IMG/VR virus record: IMGVR_UViG_3300028114_000021
Coordinates: 1 to 48,483 of that record
Strand: one strand, 5' to 3'
Source of the DNA: a virus
DNA length: 48,483 bases
The position numbers and the translations under genes were made by a program. Below the pieces are notes generated by a model. The model saw only the letters and a program-made list of their open reading frames with translations. It had not been told where the DNA came from and searched no databases. Positions 1 through 8,369 of the stretch are shown one piece after another (the stretch's first letter is position 1; each line of letters opens with the position of its first letter).

Positions 1-129
1 TATGATAGCAAAAAGCAAGAATGGATTGCACAGAACATCAAGCAAGTGATTGAAAGAGATGTGATTGGTAGAAGACTTACCGAAGAAAGAAAACTAGAAC
101 ACTTTGAAAACTATCTTCGTTTAATCTGA
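1..129 (+). CDS. C-terminal end of a head-module protein (possibly prohead protease gp21)
   Basis: The first 42 codons of the window are an open frame with no start, ending at TGA 127-129, so this is the 3' end of a gene that begins upstream. The visible tail is charged and helical (KQEWIAQNIKQVIERD, then RRLTEERKLEHFENYLRLI). I cannot identify it by motif. In T4-like phages the gene upstream of scaffold gp22 and capsid gp23 is the prohead protease gp21 or the portal gp20, so gp21 is a positional guess only. The same reading frame continues beyond the stop into the next small gene. Confidence 0.45.
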   Translation, partial: YDSKKQEWIAQNIKQVIERDVIGRRLTEERKLEHFENYLRLI

Positions 130-132
130 GTC

Positions 133-453
133 ACGAAAACTTTCAAACAATTTATGCTTGAAAGCTCCACTACTCAAAGAATTGTAGATAGAGCTGTTGA
201 TATTTTAAGAGGTGGTTCAGTAGAAAAAAGATCCGAAAAGTGGTGGGCATATCATAATTTACTTCAAAAGTCTAGAGCTAGATTGGAACCAAATAAGGAA
301 TCTGATAATTTGCAGCGTAGTAGAGATAGAAAAGATAAATTCTGAGAACCAACATATAGATTAAGTCCAGAAGAAAGAAAAACTAATCCTCCAACACCAA
401 CTAAAAATTCTAAAAAGTTGAGAAAACAGAGAGCATTGGGTGAATTCTCATAA
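133..453 (+). pseudogene. Small capsid-targeted head protein; ACG in place of ATG and an in-frame TGA
   Basis: Read in one frame from ACG 133, the sequence gives xKTFKQFMLE then STTQRIVDRAVDIL and so on, runs to TGA 343-345, and stays open for 35 more codons to TAA 451-453 (EPTYRLSPEERKTNPP, ending KKLRKQRALGEFS). The first ten residues match the T4 internal-protein capsid-targeting sequence (MKTYQEFIAE|A, known family feature), which the prohead protease removes after Glu. The start is therefore one base away from ATG, and the stop at 343 sits where Trp (TGG) would fit. ATG 154 would give an intact 63-residue protein lacking the targeting peptide. The product is short and basic, probably a prohead core or internal protein. 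It could be a decayed gene, a readthrough gene or a sequence error. Confidence 0.5.
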
Positions 454-456
454 ATA
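450..456 (+). promoter_or_regulatory. T4-type late promoter box ATAAATA
   Basis: Exact ATAAATA ends 15 nt before CTG 472. Matching boxes lie 15-39 nt before most other late genes in the window. The position supports a start near 472 rather than TTG 592, which would be 135 nt away. Confidence 0.6.
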
Positions 457-471
457 TATAAAAAGACTAAA

Positions 472-951
472 CTGAAAACCTATTTTCAGTTTATTGAAGA
501 ATGTATCCTACTTGAAAAGAAGGTTCCCTGGAACAGTAGATTAGCGAGTGGCTGGACTCCTAGAGAAAAGAATAGAGCCAAAAGAATTTCATTGGAAATA
601 GAGAATCCTAATTCCACTCCAAGTCATAGAGATTTAGAAAGATATGGGAAACTACATTTAGCTCACAGTCAAGAAAAGAACTCTAAAAGGAATAAGAATA
701 TAGAACATAAAGACGAAAGAGATTATGCTCTTGGTAGACACAATTTTTATTTTAGTCAAGAGCCAAGAATGCCCAGTGAATCTAAGCACGGTAGAAAGTC
801 TGATGGACTAAGGAGAACTTCAAGAGCAGGAAGACCCCCAAGATGGGTGTCAATTAAATATATTGATAGACCTAAATTCGAGGCTAAAAATAATGTCCAT
901 AGAGATAAGTATTATGAAAAAGGTCCAAAAGGTTTAAGAGAACCAAAATAA
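472..951 (+). CDS. Basic internal head protein with capsid-targeting N-terminus, apparent CTG start
   Basis: The frame opens after TAA 451-453. From CTG 472 it reads xKTYFQFIEECILLEKK, a match to the T4 capsid-targeting peptide (MKTYQEFIAE). It is followed by RLASGWTPREKNRAKR, which resembles KLPSGKTPREKAKAKA in the two tandem paralogues at 45.9 and 46.6 kb, so this is a third member of that family. The rest is strongly basic, rich in Arg, Lys and His, fitting a protein packed with DNA in the head and processed by the prohead protease. The only other usable start is TTG 592, which would discard the conserved N-terminus. CTG as a start is unusual and may be a mutated ATG. There is no strong Shine-Dalgarno. 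Function beyond packaging is unknown. Confidence 0.6.
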   Translation: MKTYFQFIEECILLEKKVPWNSRLASGWTPREKNRAKRISLEIENPNSTPSHRDLERYGKLHLAHSQEKNSKRNKNIEHKDERDYALGRHNFYFSQEPRMPSESKHGRKSDGLRRTSRAGRPPRWVSIKYIDRPKFEAKNNVHRDKYYEKGPKGLREPK

Positions 952-969
952 AGCACAAAAACTAAAAAA

Positions 970-977
970 TATAAATA
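970..977 (+). promoter_or_regulatory. Late promoter TATAAATA upstream of gp22
   Basis: Full T4 late consensus TATAAATA, 39 nt before the gp22 ATG. A GGAGA ribosome-binding site at 1006-1010 follows. Confidence 0.65.
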
Positions 978-1016
978 TATACAGAAATACAAATTTAAGT
1001 TTTTCGGAGAATCAAA

Positions 1017-2300
1017 ATGCCTCGTGGAAGAAAAAATCTACAAGAAATGGAAGTAGGCACAAAGCACGTAAAAAATGTTGTGAACTCTGGAGCAAAACCT
1101 GCAGAACCACTTCCTAAACTTACCAAAAATATTCCCGATGGTCAGACGGCCAGTTGGGAAGACCTAGGTGGTCCAACACCTGATAATTACAAGCCTGATA
1201 ATGATAGCGCCAAGCTGAAAGATGCATCGGCAGTTCTAGCTCAAGTTAGAGATGTTGTAAATCGTGGAGCTGGTAAAGCAGACTCAATGAAGTCCTTACC
1301 TAAGGGTGCTGTAAAGGAAGACTTAGATGAAGAAGATTTAGAAGATGATGAATATTACGAATCTGATTTAGAAGATGACGAAGATGAGCCTAGATTAGAA
1401 GAATCTTCCAAGTCTGATGATGACGATGAAGAAGATGACGAATCCTCTAAGTCCGATGACGATGAAGAAGATGACGAGGATGAAGAAACTCCTAAAGAGT
1501 TTAAGAAGTCCAAGAAGTCTGATAAAAAGAAAGAAGAAGTTCAAGAACAGATTGAAGAAATTGAATCTCAGATTGAAGAAGATGTAGATGCTCTTCTTTC
1601 AGGCGAAGAACTCTCCGAAGAATTTAGATTTAAAGCCAAGACTGTATTTGAAGCTGCTCTGAATTCCAGAACAGAACAAATTGAAGAAGCAGTCATTCTT
1701 CAATATGAAGAACAACTAGCCGAAGAGATTGAAGTTATCACTGAGGCTTTAACCGAAAGAGTAGATTCATATCTTGAGTATGTTGCTCAAGAATGGATTG
1801 AAGAAAATGCTCTAGCTATAGAAAACGGACTTCGTGCCGAAATGACCGAGAGTTTCCTTGTGAACCTCAAGGAACTTTTTGAAAATCACTATGTAACAAT
1901 TCCTGAAGATAGATATGATGTGCTAGAGGCAATGACTGATAAACTTGACGAGATGGAGAATAAACTCAACGAACAAATAGAGAGAAATGTTTCTCTCAAC
2001 AAAAGACTAGCAGAATCAGTAACTGATGTAATCTTTAGTGAAATTTCTGAGGGCCTTGCGCTTTCTCAGAAAGATAAGCTTGCTTCTCTTGTGGAAAGTG
2101 TTGAGTTTGATAGTGAAGAAGAATATCGTGAGAAACTAGTTGCACTCAAGGAATCTTATTTCCCCACCACAACTACTAGAACTCAGAGAAATGGCCAGGA
2201 CTATCTTGTAGAAGATTCTACAGAATATACTCCATATTCCATTCCAAGTGGAACAATGGGAGTTTATATGAGTGCTCTTGAGCGTGTTTCAAAAAAGTGA
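1017..2300 (+). CDS. 22: Prohead core scaffolding protein gp22
   Basis: This is a 427-residue, extremely acidic protein directly upstream of the major capsid gene, the position of scaffold gp22 in T4-like phages. Residues about 100-165 are runs of Asp, Glu and Ser, followed by a Lys patch and a long helical, coiled-coil-like region (about 170-350) rich in Glu, Leu and Ile. Several LxE or IxE sites suit digestion by the prohead protease, as known for gp22. The protein should assemble the inner core that shapes the prohead and then be degraded. Start ATG has a GGAGA site. Identification rests on composition and synteny rather than residue motifs. Confidence 0.8.
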   Translation: MPRGRKNLQEMEVGTKHVKNVVNSGAKPAEPLPKLTKNIPDGQTASWEDLGGPTPDNYKPDNDSAKLKDASAVLAQVRDVVNRGAGKADSMKSLPKGAVKEDLDEEDLEDDEYYESDLEDDEDEPRLEESSKSDDDDEEDDESSKSDDDEEDDEDEETPKEFKKSKKSDKKKEEVQEQIEEIESQIEEDVDALLSGEELSEEFRFKAKTVFEAALNSRTEQIEEAVILQYEEQLAEEIEVITEALTERVDSYLEYVAQEWIEENALAIENGLRAEMTESFLVNLKELFENHYVTIPEDRYDVLEAMTDKLDEMENKLNEQIERNVSLNKRLAESVTDVIFSEISEGLALSQKDKLASLVESVEFDSEEEYREKLVALKESYFPTTTTRTQRNGQDYLVEDSTEYTPYSIPSGTMGVYMSALERVSKK

Positions 2301-2354
2301 TTTATATATCATAAAATCAAACTAAACCAAAATTTTAATTAGAGGTAAATTCAA

Positions 2355-3746
2355 ATGCAAATGTTCAATTCCGAACAACTGCAGGAAAAGTGGGCTCCCT
2401 TACTAGACTATAACGGTCTAGAACCTATCAAAGATTCACATCGTAGGGCGGTTACTGCTATCCTGTTAGAAAATCAAGAACAAGCTCTTCGTGAAGAGAG
2501 TGAGTTTCTATCCGAATCTCCAACTGTTTCTGCGGGAACTGGTGGATTTAGCTACGGCTCTGCTGCCGCAGGTCCAGTAGCAGGTTTTGACCCCGTTCTA
2601 ATCTCTATGATTAGACGTTCAATGCCTAATCTTGTTGCTTATGATTTGGCTGGCGTTCAACCAATGAGCGGCCCTGTAAGCCTTATCTTCGCAATGAGAA
2701 GCCGTTATGTCAATCAATCTGGTCCAGAAGCATTCTATAATGAAGTAAATACCGCATTCTCAGGACAGAACGCAGGAAAATCTCTAACTGGTTTCTCTAG
2801 CGCCGCTGCTGGTCTTGGTACTACATCTCAAGTAGGTTCTAACCCTGGTCTTCTTAACCCAACTGCATCACCTCTAGGAGCTTATAACCTAGGTCAAGGT
2901 ATGAACACTGGGGACGCAGAAAATCTTGGTGATGGCACCAATGCTGGAGACCAATTTGCTGAAATGGCACTCAGCATTGAAAGAATTTCAGTGACTGCTA
3001 AGAGCCGTGCTCTGAAAGCCGAATACAGCCTTGAGCTTGCTCAGGACTTGAAGGCTATTCACGGACTGAATGCAGAAGCTGAGCTTGCAAACATTCTTTC
3101 AAGCGAAATTCTTGCCGAAATCAACCGTGAAGTCATCAGAACAATCTATAAGATTGCTGAGCCTGGCGCACAACAGAACGTCGCTACTCAAGGTGTATTT
3201 GACCTTGACGTTGACTCCAATGGTCGTTGGTCCGTTGAGAAGTTCAAAGGAATGATTTTCCAAATTGAACGTGACGCTAACAGCATTGCTCAAAGGACTC
3301 GTAGAGGAAAGGGTAACATCGTTCTGTGTTCCGCAGACGTTGCTTCTTCTCTAACTCACGCTGGTATTCTAGATTATACTCCTGCTTTGAACTCCAATAT
3401 GCAGGTAGATGATACTGGTAATACTTTCGCGGGTACTCTAAACGGTAAGTTTAAGGTCTTTATTGACCCTTATGCTGCAAACGGTTATACCAACCAATAT
3501 CAATACTACGTCGTTGGTTATAAGGGTCCAAATCCTTATGATGCTGGACTTTTCTACTGCCCTTACGTTCCTCTACAAATGGTTCGTGCTGTTGGTGAAA
3601 GGAGCTTCCAACCAAAAATCGGCTTCAAGACTAGATACGGTATCGTAGCTAATCCTTTTGCCGAAGGTACTGACCAAGGACTGGGTAGACTTCAAGTTAA
3701 TACTAATAGATATTACAAGAGAACTCTTATTAAGAATCTTATGTGA
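2355..3746 (+). CDS. 23: Major capsid protein gp23
   Basis: At 463 residues this is the HK97-fold capsid subunit of T4-like cyanophages. Recognisable blocks are FDPVLISMIRRSMPNLVAYD and LAGVQPMSGPVSLIFAMRSRY near the N-terminus, YKRTLIKNLM at the end, and a Gly/Ala-rich central segment. A prohead protease site (LSE|S) follows Glu54, so the first 54 residues should be cut off during maturation, as in T4 gp23 (T4 cuts at residue 65). An AGAGG ribosome-binding site lies just upstream of the ATG. It is followed by a strong terminator, which fits a highly expressed late gene. No intein or intron is visible in it, although a homing endonuclease is its immediate neighbour. Confidence 0.95.
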   Translation: MQMFNSEQLQEKWAPLLDYNGLEPIKDSHRRAVTAILLENQEQALREESEFLSESPTVSAGTGGFSYGSAAAGPVAGFDPVLISMIRRSMPNLVAYDLAGVQPMSGPVSLIFAMRSRYVNQSGPEAFYNEVNTAFSGQNAGKSLTGFSSAAAGLGTTSQVGSNPGLLNPTASPLGAYNLGQGMNTGDAENLGDGTNAGDQFAEMALSIERISVTAKSRALKAEYSLELAQDLKAIHGLNAEAELANILSSEILAEINREVIRTIYKIAEPGAQQNVATQGVFDLDVDSNGRWSVEKFKGMIFQIERDANSIAQRTRRGKGNIVLCSADVASSLTHAGILDYTPALNSNMQVDDTGNTFAGTLNGKFKVFIDPYAANGYTNQYQYYVVGYKGPNPYDAGLFYCPYVPLQMVRAVGERSFQPKIGFKTRYGIVANPFAEGTDQGLGRLQVNTNRYYKRTLIKNLM

Positions 3747-3771
3747 TACCCAATCTTTGGTTGGAATGTTT

Positions 3772-3795
3772 AAGGAGCCGAAAGGTTCCTTTTTT
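3772..3795 (+). terminator. Rho-independent terminator after gp23
   Basis: Stem AAGGAGCC / GGTTCCTT (one G-T pair) with a GAAA tetraloop and a T-run. Its 3' end touches the stop codon of the convergent endonuclease gene. Confidence 0.85.
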
Positions 3796-5302
3796 ATTGG
3801 GAAAATCCGTATCTTAAGGTTCCACAATCCCAGATTTTTTCATATCCCAGTTCTCTAGCTTTTTCATATTCGGTACAGTCATAAGCACCAATATATTTTC
3901 TCTGAAATCTCATACGATTTATTCTACGAAGATGATTCTTATCCACATAATAATATGATGGCTTATTTGTCGCAATTAAATTGAATCCATTTGTTTCATA
4001 GACATTTCCATTTGAATATCTTCTATCCGCATAAGATATAATAGAAGTTCCGTGCTCATTTGTAAAGCTTTTTAATAATTTACTAAATCCACCAATCACA
4101 CTAGTTCCTCCTTTCACACAAAACCGAGTTAGTTCCCAAGTATAATTTGAATTAAATCTAGATTTAGCAAAAGTCATAATCGCAACTAGAGTATTTTCAT
4201 ATGTAAGACCTAACTTTATTGAACTCTTATCTTCACCCTGAATATGATATTCATTTAGAAATTCATTTTTAGTATATGTGTCCACTAATACTATTTCACA
4301 TTTTCTTGCATAAATTCTATCATTGAGTCCGAGTTTAGACGTTATGATATTTTGTACGATTGATTTTTTAAATTTCCATTCATCGCTATAGAATTGTAGT
4401 AATTGTATATTCTGTTTTGCACATTCCTCAGTTTTCCATAAATGATAACTACTATCCTTTCTTAATCCTGAGGAGTCTTCCCAAGGTCTATAATAATGAC
4501 TATAAAGACCATTATATTCAATTGCTAAGTTTTTATCTGGAATGTAGATATCTAATTCTTTTCCATTTAGAATTGAGCGATTAGATTGAAATACTTCATA
4601 TGAAGATATACTCTTTATGTAATCGTAGAGTTCCATCTCCTCTCCTGAGACTCTTTTGATTTTTCTCTCGTATGAATTTGTAGGCTTTGCTGAAATGGCA
4701 TGAACTTTAAACCATCGGGAAACAGTTCCTTTCGTAGTTCCTAGAGTTTCAGCAATGTTCTCCATTGTATTGGTAGCATATAATAACTCCAATTCTTTCT
4801 TATCTTCAAGAACTATATTTGCCTTATTGTTTCTTCTTCTTGCATCATTTAGTTGATATAGTTCATATTTTTTCAAATATTTAACTACTGGAGTGATGGA
4901 AACGTTATTTTCGGAAGCAATTTGTTCTATAGACTTGTTTTTTGTTATTTTCTCATCATATAAAAATTGATAATCATCAAGCTTCTTGAGAATCTCTTTA
5001 TCTATAGTTTTATTTCTACGAGAGCAAGTTACATTATAATATAAGCGAAATCCTAATTCGGGATTTGTATGATTGATTCCTGCGTATTTTCCACATTCAC
5101 ACTTACATTTGGGTAGTGTAGCTAAAGTGATTTGGTTTTGTATTACATATGCTCGGGTTCTTAATGAAATTTGAGAGTAGATTTTATCTAAGAAGCTCGT
5201 TTCGGCTTTAATTAAGTTGACCAGACTTAAATTTTTTGATAACGATATAAATTTAGACTTCTCCCAATGTGCTTGTATGAGAGGTAGTAATTTAATGGAC
5301 AT
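3794..5302 (-). CDS. Free-standing homing endonuclease, EDxHD/Vsr-like nuclease
   Basis: This is the only reverse-strand gene, 502 residues, wedged between gp23 and gp3. Residues 60-95 hold a cysteine cluster (C66, C68, C70, C93) that may bind zinc. Residues about 118-205 contain two helix-turn-helix-like repeats. A nuclease core follows: KELDIYIPDKNLAIEYNGLY at about 248-267, with D251, E262 and H269, then YHLWKTEECAKQNIQLLQFY. This matches the EDxHD (Vsr-related) homing endonucleases described with fractured phage genes. Residues about 320-470 resemble the GNAT-like tail often found on phage mobile endonucleases (VDTYTKNEFLNEYHIQG; WELTRFCVKGGTSVIGG). Its likely role is to spread itself into related phages by cutting at or near this locus. 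Strand and position mark it as a recent insertion. Confidence 0.85.
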   Translation of the reverse strand: MSIKLLPLIQAHWEKSKFISLSKNLSLVNLIKAETSFLDKIYSQISLRTRAYVIQNQITLATLPKCKCECGKYAGINHTNPELGFRLYYNVTCSRRNKTIDKEILKKLDDYQFLYDEKITKNKSIEQIASENNVSITPVVKYLKKYELYQLNDARRRNNKANIVLEDKKELELLYATNTMENIAETLGTTKGTVSRWFKVHAISAKPTNSYERKIKRVSGEEMELYDYIKSISSYEVFQSNRSILNGKELDIYIPDKNLAIEYNGLYSHYYRPWEDSSGLRKDSSYHLWKTEECAKQNIQLLQFYSDEWKFKKSIVQNIITSKLGLNDRIYARKCEIVLVDTYTKNEFLNEYHIQGEDKSSIKLGLTYENTLVAIMTFAKSRFNSNYTWELTRFCVKGGTSVIGGFSKLLKSFTNEHGTSIISYADRRYSNGNVYETNGFNLIATNKPSYYYVDKNHLRRINRMRFQRKYIGAYDCTEYEKARELGYEKIWDCGTLRYGFSQ

Positions 5303-5317
5303 TCTTAGGCCTGTTCT

Positions 5318-5324
5318 CTAAATA
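5318..5324 (+). promoter_or_regulatory. Late promoter-like box CTAAATA
   Basis: CTAAATA, one base from the ATAAATA late box, ends 21 nt before the gp3 ATG, the same spacing as other late genes here. Confidence 0.5.
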
Positions 5325-5345
5325 CTATACTACGAATTTTATACT

Positions 5346-5894
5346 ATGTCTAGTTTTTCTTGGGGAGGTCAGATTGAAAACAAGAATTTTCTATCTCCAA
5401 CTGGATTCAAATTCATTCTATCAAAAAAACCAAAATTAGATTTCTTTTGCAATCAAGCTCAGATTCCAGGAATCAATTTAGGAGTAGCAATACAAGCAAC
5501 ATATCTGAAAAATATTCCCATTCCAGGAGAAACTCTATCATTTGATGACTTAGTTATCAAATATATGATTGATGAGAATATGGACAATTATATTGAAAAT
5601 CATACTTGGTTAACTCAATTTGGCTTTCCAGAGTCTGCTCGGCAGTATCAAGACTTATTGGACTCTGAGGAGTATAATACAGGAAAACAAACTGCAATCT
5701 CAGGAATGAGTGATGGAACTCTCATCATTTACAATAGCAATTATAGACCAAATATTCAAGTAAACTTCAAAGATTTATTTCCAGTTTCCTTATCTGCTCC
5801 AGAATTTAATACTAAAGAAACTGATATCACATATCTAGAGGCTCAGGCAGTGTTTAAATATACCATCTATGATATTGAAAGAATTGAGAATTGA
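5346..5894 (+). CDS. 3: Tail completion and sheath stabilizer protein gp3
   Basis: This 182-residue protein lies between gp23 and uvsY, where T4-like cyanophages encode gp3, the tail-tube terminator that caps the tube and sheath. The N-terminal FLSPTGFKFILSKKPKLDFF and the segment FCNQAQIPGINLGVAIQATY are typical of this tube-protein-like family, as is NYNP-like SNYRPNIQVNFKDLFPVSLS near the end. I recognise the family from cyanophage annotation by pattern. A tail-tube (gp19-like) assignment is the alternative because the folds are related. The ATG follows a late-type box. Confidence 0.7.
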   Translation: MSSFSWGGQIENKNFLSPTGFKFILSKKPKLDFFCNQAQIPGINLGVAIQATYLKNIPIPGETLSFDDLVIKYMIDENMDNYIENHTWLTQFGFPESARQYQDLLDSEEYNTGKQTAISGMSDGTLIIYNSNYRPNIQVNFKDLFPVSLSAPEFNTKETDITYLEAQAVFKYTIYDIERIEN

Positions 5895-5903
5895 TGATAT
5901 AAT
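5875..5903 (+). promoter_or_regulatory. Sigma70-type promoter for uvsY
   Basis: TTGAAA (5875-5880), a 17 nt spacer, then perfect TATAAT (5898-5903). It overlaps the end of gp3 and lies 22 nt before the uvsY ATG, separating early recombination genes from the late head/tail genes. Confidence 0.65.
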
Positions 5904-5925
5904 ATGAGTTTAAGGTCAGAATATT

Positions 5926-6354
5926 ATGAATTTATCTGAAATTGAAACTCAGTGGCGTGAAGATAGTATCATTGACCCAGATAATCTTCATCTAGAGAGT
6001 ATTAGAATACCACTATTACATTCAAAATATTTTCAAATATACAATAATTTATATCTTCTTCGCATTAAAGAGGAGGCAAATTGCGCAGAACTACATAAAG
6101 AAAAATGGCTGTATTATTCTGGAAAAGCTAGTCCAGAAGTCTATAAAGAAAATCCATTTGATTACAAAGTATTAAAATCAGACCTAGATAAGTATATGGA
6201 TTCTGATGCTGAATTGATTCGGTCAAATTCGAAACTTCAATACTATAATATTATGTTGAAATTTTTGGAAAGCATTATTAAGAATATTGAGAACCGAAGC
6301 TTTCAAATCAAGAATAGCATAGACGTAATGAAATTCCAAGCAGGATTTAGTTAA
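5926..6354 (+). CDS. uvsY: Recombination mediator UvsY
   Basis: The 142-residue protein aligns by eye with T4 UvsY (137 residues). Shared features are the LYYSGKASPEVYKENPFDY segment (T4 LDYYSGRGDG), the D..L....LQYYNIMLKFLE block and the end SFQIKNSIDVMKFQAGFS (T4 GFAIKHIQDMRAFEAGK). UvsY loads the UvsX recombinase onto gp32-covered single-stranded DNA. It sits 2 nt upstream of uvsW, its usual partner, behind its own sigma70-like promoter. Confidence 0.93.
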   Translation: MNLSEIETQWREDSIIDPDNLHLESIRIPLLHSKYFQIYNNLYLLRIKEEANCAELHKEKWLYYSGKASPEVYKENPFDYKVLKSDLDKYMDSDAELIRSNSKLQYYNIMLKFLESIIKNIENRSFQIKNSIDVMKFQAGFS

Positions 6355-6355
6355 T

Positions 6356-7840
6356 ATGAGTGACATTATCATTAAGAAGAAAAATGAAGTTTATCTAAAG
6401 CTTCATTGTGAGCCACATATTTTATATGAACTCGCCCCATACTTTGAGTTTGAAGTTCCAGAAGCCAAATTTATGAAAAGCTCTAGGTATAAGCATTGGG
6501 ATGGAAAAGTGCGAATGCTCTCCACACATACTGGAGAACTTTATATTGGGCTTTTAGATAAACTCATAGAAAAGATTAAGATTTGTGATTTCTCATATGA
6601 ATTTGAGGATAGCAAATTCTATGGTCTTCCATATGATGAAAATGAGATGATTTCTGAAGCTGGAGTAGAAACATACATTAAAAGAATTCTGAATCCAAGT
6701 TTTGAAGTTCGTGAATATCAAATTGAAGCAGTATATCAGGCACTTAGACATAATCGGAAATTGTTAGTTTCTCCTACATCATCTGGAAAAACTATCATAT
6801 CATACTGTATCACACGATATTACGTAGAACAAGGATTGAGAGTTCTCATCATATGTCCCACAACTTCTTTGATAGAACAGGGGTATAAAGACTTTATGAA
6901 TTATGGTTGGGATGAAAACATTCCAATTCATAGAGTGTATGGAGGAAGAGCCAAAGATACGAATGATTCTGTGATGATTTCAACGTATCAGAGTATTTCT
7001 GATATGTCAAAATCTTACTTTGAGCAATTTGATGTAGTGATTGTAGACGAGGCACACACAGCAAAATCTGCGTCTATTTGTGGAATTTTACATAAGATGT
7101 GCGATGTGAAATATAGATTTGGTATGACGGGAACAACTCAACCAGAGAAGGTTCATATCTGGACACTAGAAGGTCTATTTGGGCCTGTGTATAAGGTGAT
7201 TCGTACTGATGAACTTATGCATAAAGGAACCATTGCTAAGCTTCAAATTAATATTTTAATTTTGGAACACGGTAAGAAATCCTTTGAAACTTATGAGGAT
7301 GAAGTTCAATACATTATCACTCACGAAAAACGAAATCAATTTATTAAAAACTTAACCTTAGACTTAACTGGAAATACATTAATTCTATTTTCAAGAGTAG
7401 AAACTCACGGACAAATTCTCTTTGATTTAATAAATAGTTCAGTTATAAATGATGAACGAAAAGTATTTTTTGTTCACGGTGGAGTTGATACTGAACATAG
7501 AGAGCATATAAGAGAAATCACTGAAACTCAGAATAATGCAATCATTGTAGCTTCATATGGAGTTTTTAGCACTGGAATTTCAATTAAAAATTTGAATAAT
7601 TTAATTTTCGCCAGTCCATTTAAATCCAAAATAAGAAATCTACAAAGTATTGGAAGAGTTCTAAGAAAATCAGATACAAAGAATAAAGCAATCTTATATG
7701 ATATTGCAGATGATATGTCTAATCAAAACCGAAAAAACTATACATTAAATCACTTGATAGAAAGAGTTAAAATTTATAATGAAGAGAATTTTAATTATCA
7801 AATTCATAAAATAAAATTTCAGGAGAAGCCAAATGAATGA
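6356..7840 (+). CDS. uvsW: DNA/RNA helicase UvsW
   Basis: A 494-residue superfamily 2 helicase. Visible motifs are Q-like REYQ (about 119-122), Walker A SPTSSGKT (139-146), DEAH (231-234), the GMTGT motif III region, and the C-terminal lobe with QSIGRVLRKS (motif VI). The N-terminal domain with HWDGKVRMLS is the small UvsW DNA-binding domain. In T4 it unwinds R-loops and branched DNA, switching origin use to recombination-driven replication. The next gene overlaps its end by 8 nt. Confidence 0.95.
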   Translation: MSDIIIKKKNEVYLKLHCEPHILYELAPYFEFEVPEAKFMKSSRYKHWDGKVRMLSTHTGELYIGLLDKLIEKIKICDFSYEFEDSKFYGLPYDENEMISEAGVETYIKRILNPSFEVREYQIEAVYQALRHNRKLLVSPTSSGKTIISYCITRYYVEQGLRVLIICPTTSLIEQGYKDFMNYGWDENIPIHRVYGGRAKDTNDSVMISTYQSISDMSKSYFEQFDVVIVDEAHTAKSASICGILHKMCDVKYRFGMTGTTQPEKVHIWTLEGLFGPVYKVIRTDELMHKGTIAKLQINILILEHGKKSFETYEDEVQYIITHEKRNQFIKNLTLDLTGNTLILFSRVETHGQILFDLINSSVINDERKVFFVHGGVDTEHREHIREITETQNNAIIVASYGVFSTGISIKNLNNLIFASPFKSKIRNLQSIGRVLRKSDTKNKAILYDIADDMSNQNRKNYTLNHLIERVKIYNEENFNYQIHKIKFQEKPNE

Positions 7841-8237
7841 AGAGTTTTATGCGTCACTAAAATTAGTCTCAGGAGAGGAAATATTTTCTAAAGTATGTGG
7901 ATTTGAAGAGAATGATGAAGTCTTAGTTGTATTAGACCATCCAATTTTTGTTGAAACTAGATTTTCTCCTAAACTTGGAGGGCATATTGCACAAGTTACA
8001 CCGTGGATGAAATTAACATTGGACACCACATTTATCATCAATAGAGATAAAATCATCACAATGACTCAGGTTAAGGATGAAACTCTCATTCAGATGCATC
8101 AGAGATACACTAGGGAGCACAATAAAGTAACGAGTAGAACTAAACTCAATTCTGATATGGGATACGTTGCTACAGTCTCAGACGCAAGAGAAAGACTAGA
8201 GAAGTCTTATAACTCAACTCCTGAACCAACACTCTAG
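7833..8237 (+). CDS. Conserved cyanophage protein of unknown function
   Basis: A 134-residue protein overlapping the uvsW end, with a GGAGAA site before its ATG. It begins FYASLKLVSGEEIFSKVCGF and continues with beta-rich segments (EVLVVLDHPIFVE, PWMKLTLDTTFIIN, KIITMTQVKDETLI), a pattern reminiscent of Sm/Lsm-like small barrels. The C-terminal 40 residues look disordered and polar. Proteins of this kind sit between uvsW and gp55 in related cyanophages. No catalytic motif is visible; the Sm-like idea is speculative. Confidence 0.75.
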   Translation: MNEEFYASLKLVSGEEIFSKVCGFEENDEVLVVLDHPIFVETRFSPKLGGHIAQVTPWMKLTLDTTFIINRDKIITMTQVKDETLIQMHQRYTREHNKVTSRTKLNSDMGYVATVSDARERLEKSYNSTPEPTL

Positions 8238-8327
8238 TACTCTATAAGTTCTAGATAGGCTTGAAACCAACAGATTTATTATAGCAGTTCTGAAAGTTAA
8301 GTCAAGAAATTCAATTCTATACATTGA

Positions 8328-8356
8328 TTGACGAATATGATATAGTTTTGTATATT
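8328..8356 (+). promoter_or_regulatory. Sigma70-type promoter for gp55
   Basis: TTGACG (8328-8333), a 17 nt spacer and TATATT (8351-8356), 13 nt before the gp55 ATG. The 130 nt gap 8238-8369 contains no other feature that I can support. Confidence 0.7.
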
Positions 8357-8369
8357 AATATTTTTTAAA

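Noticed and set aside
592-951. TTG 592 as the gene start
   Set aside because: It would remove the conserved targeting peptide and the SG.TPREK motif encoded in frame from 472, and leave a 135 nt leader.
3573-3858. Small ORFs around the gp23 end on both strands
   Set aside because: They overlap gp23, the terminator and the endonuclease gene, and have no ribosome-binding site or family resemblance.
7430-7440. ATAAATA-like boxes inside uvsW, gp47 and the gene at 33059
   Set aside because: They lie within coding sequence without a gene start at the usual distance, as expected by chance in AT-rich DNA.
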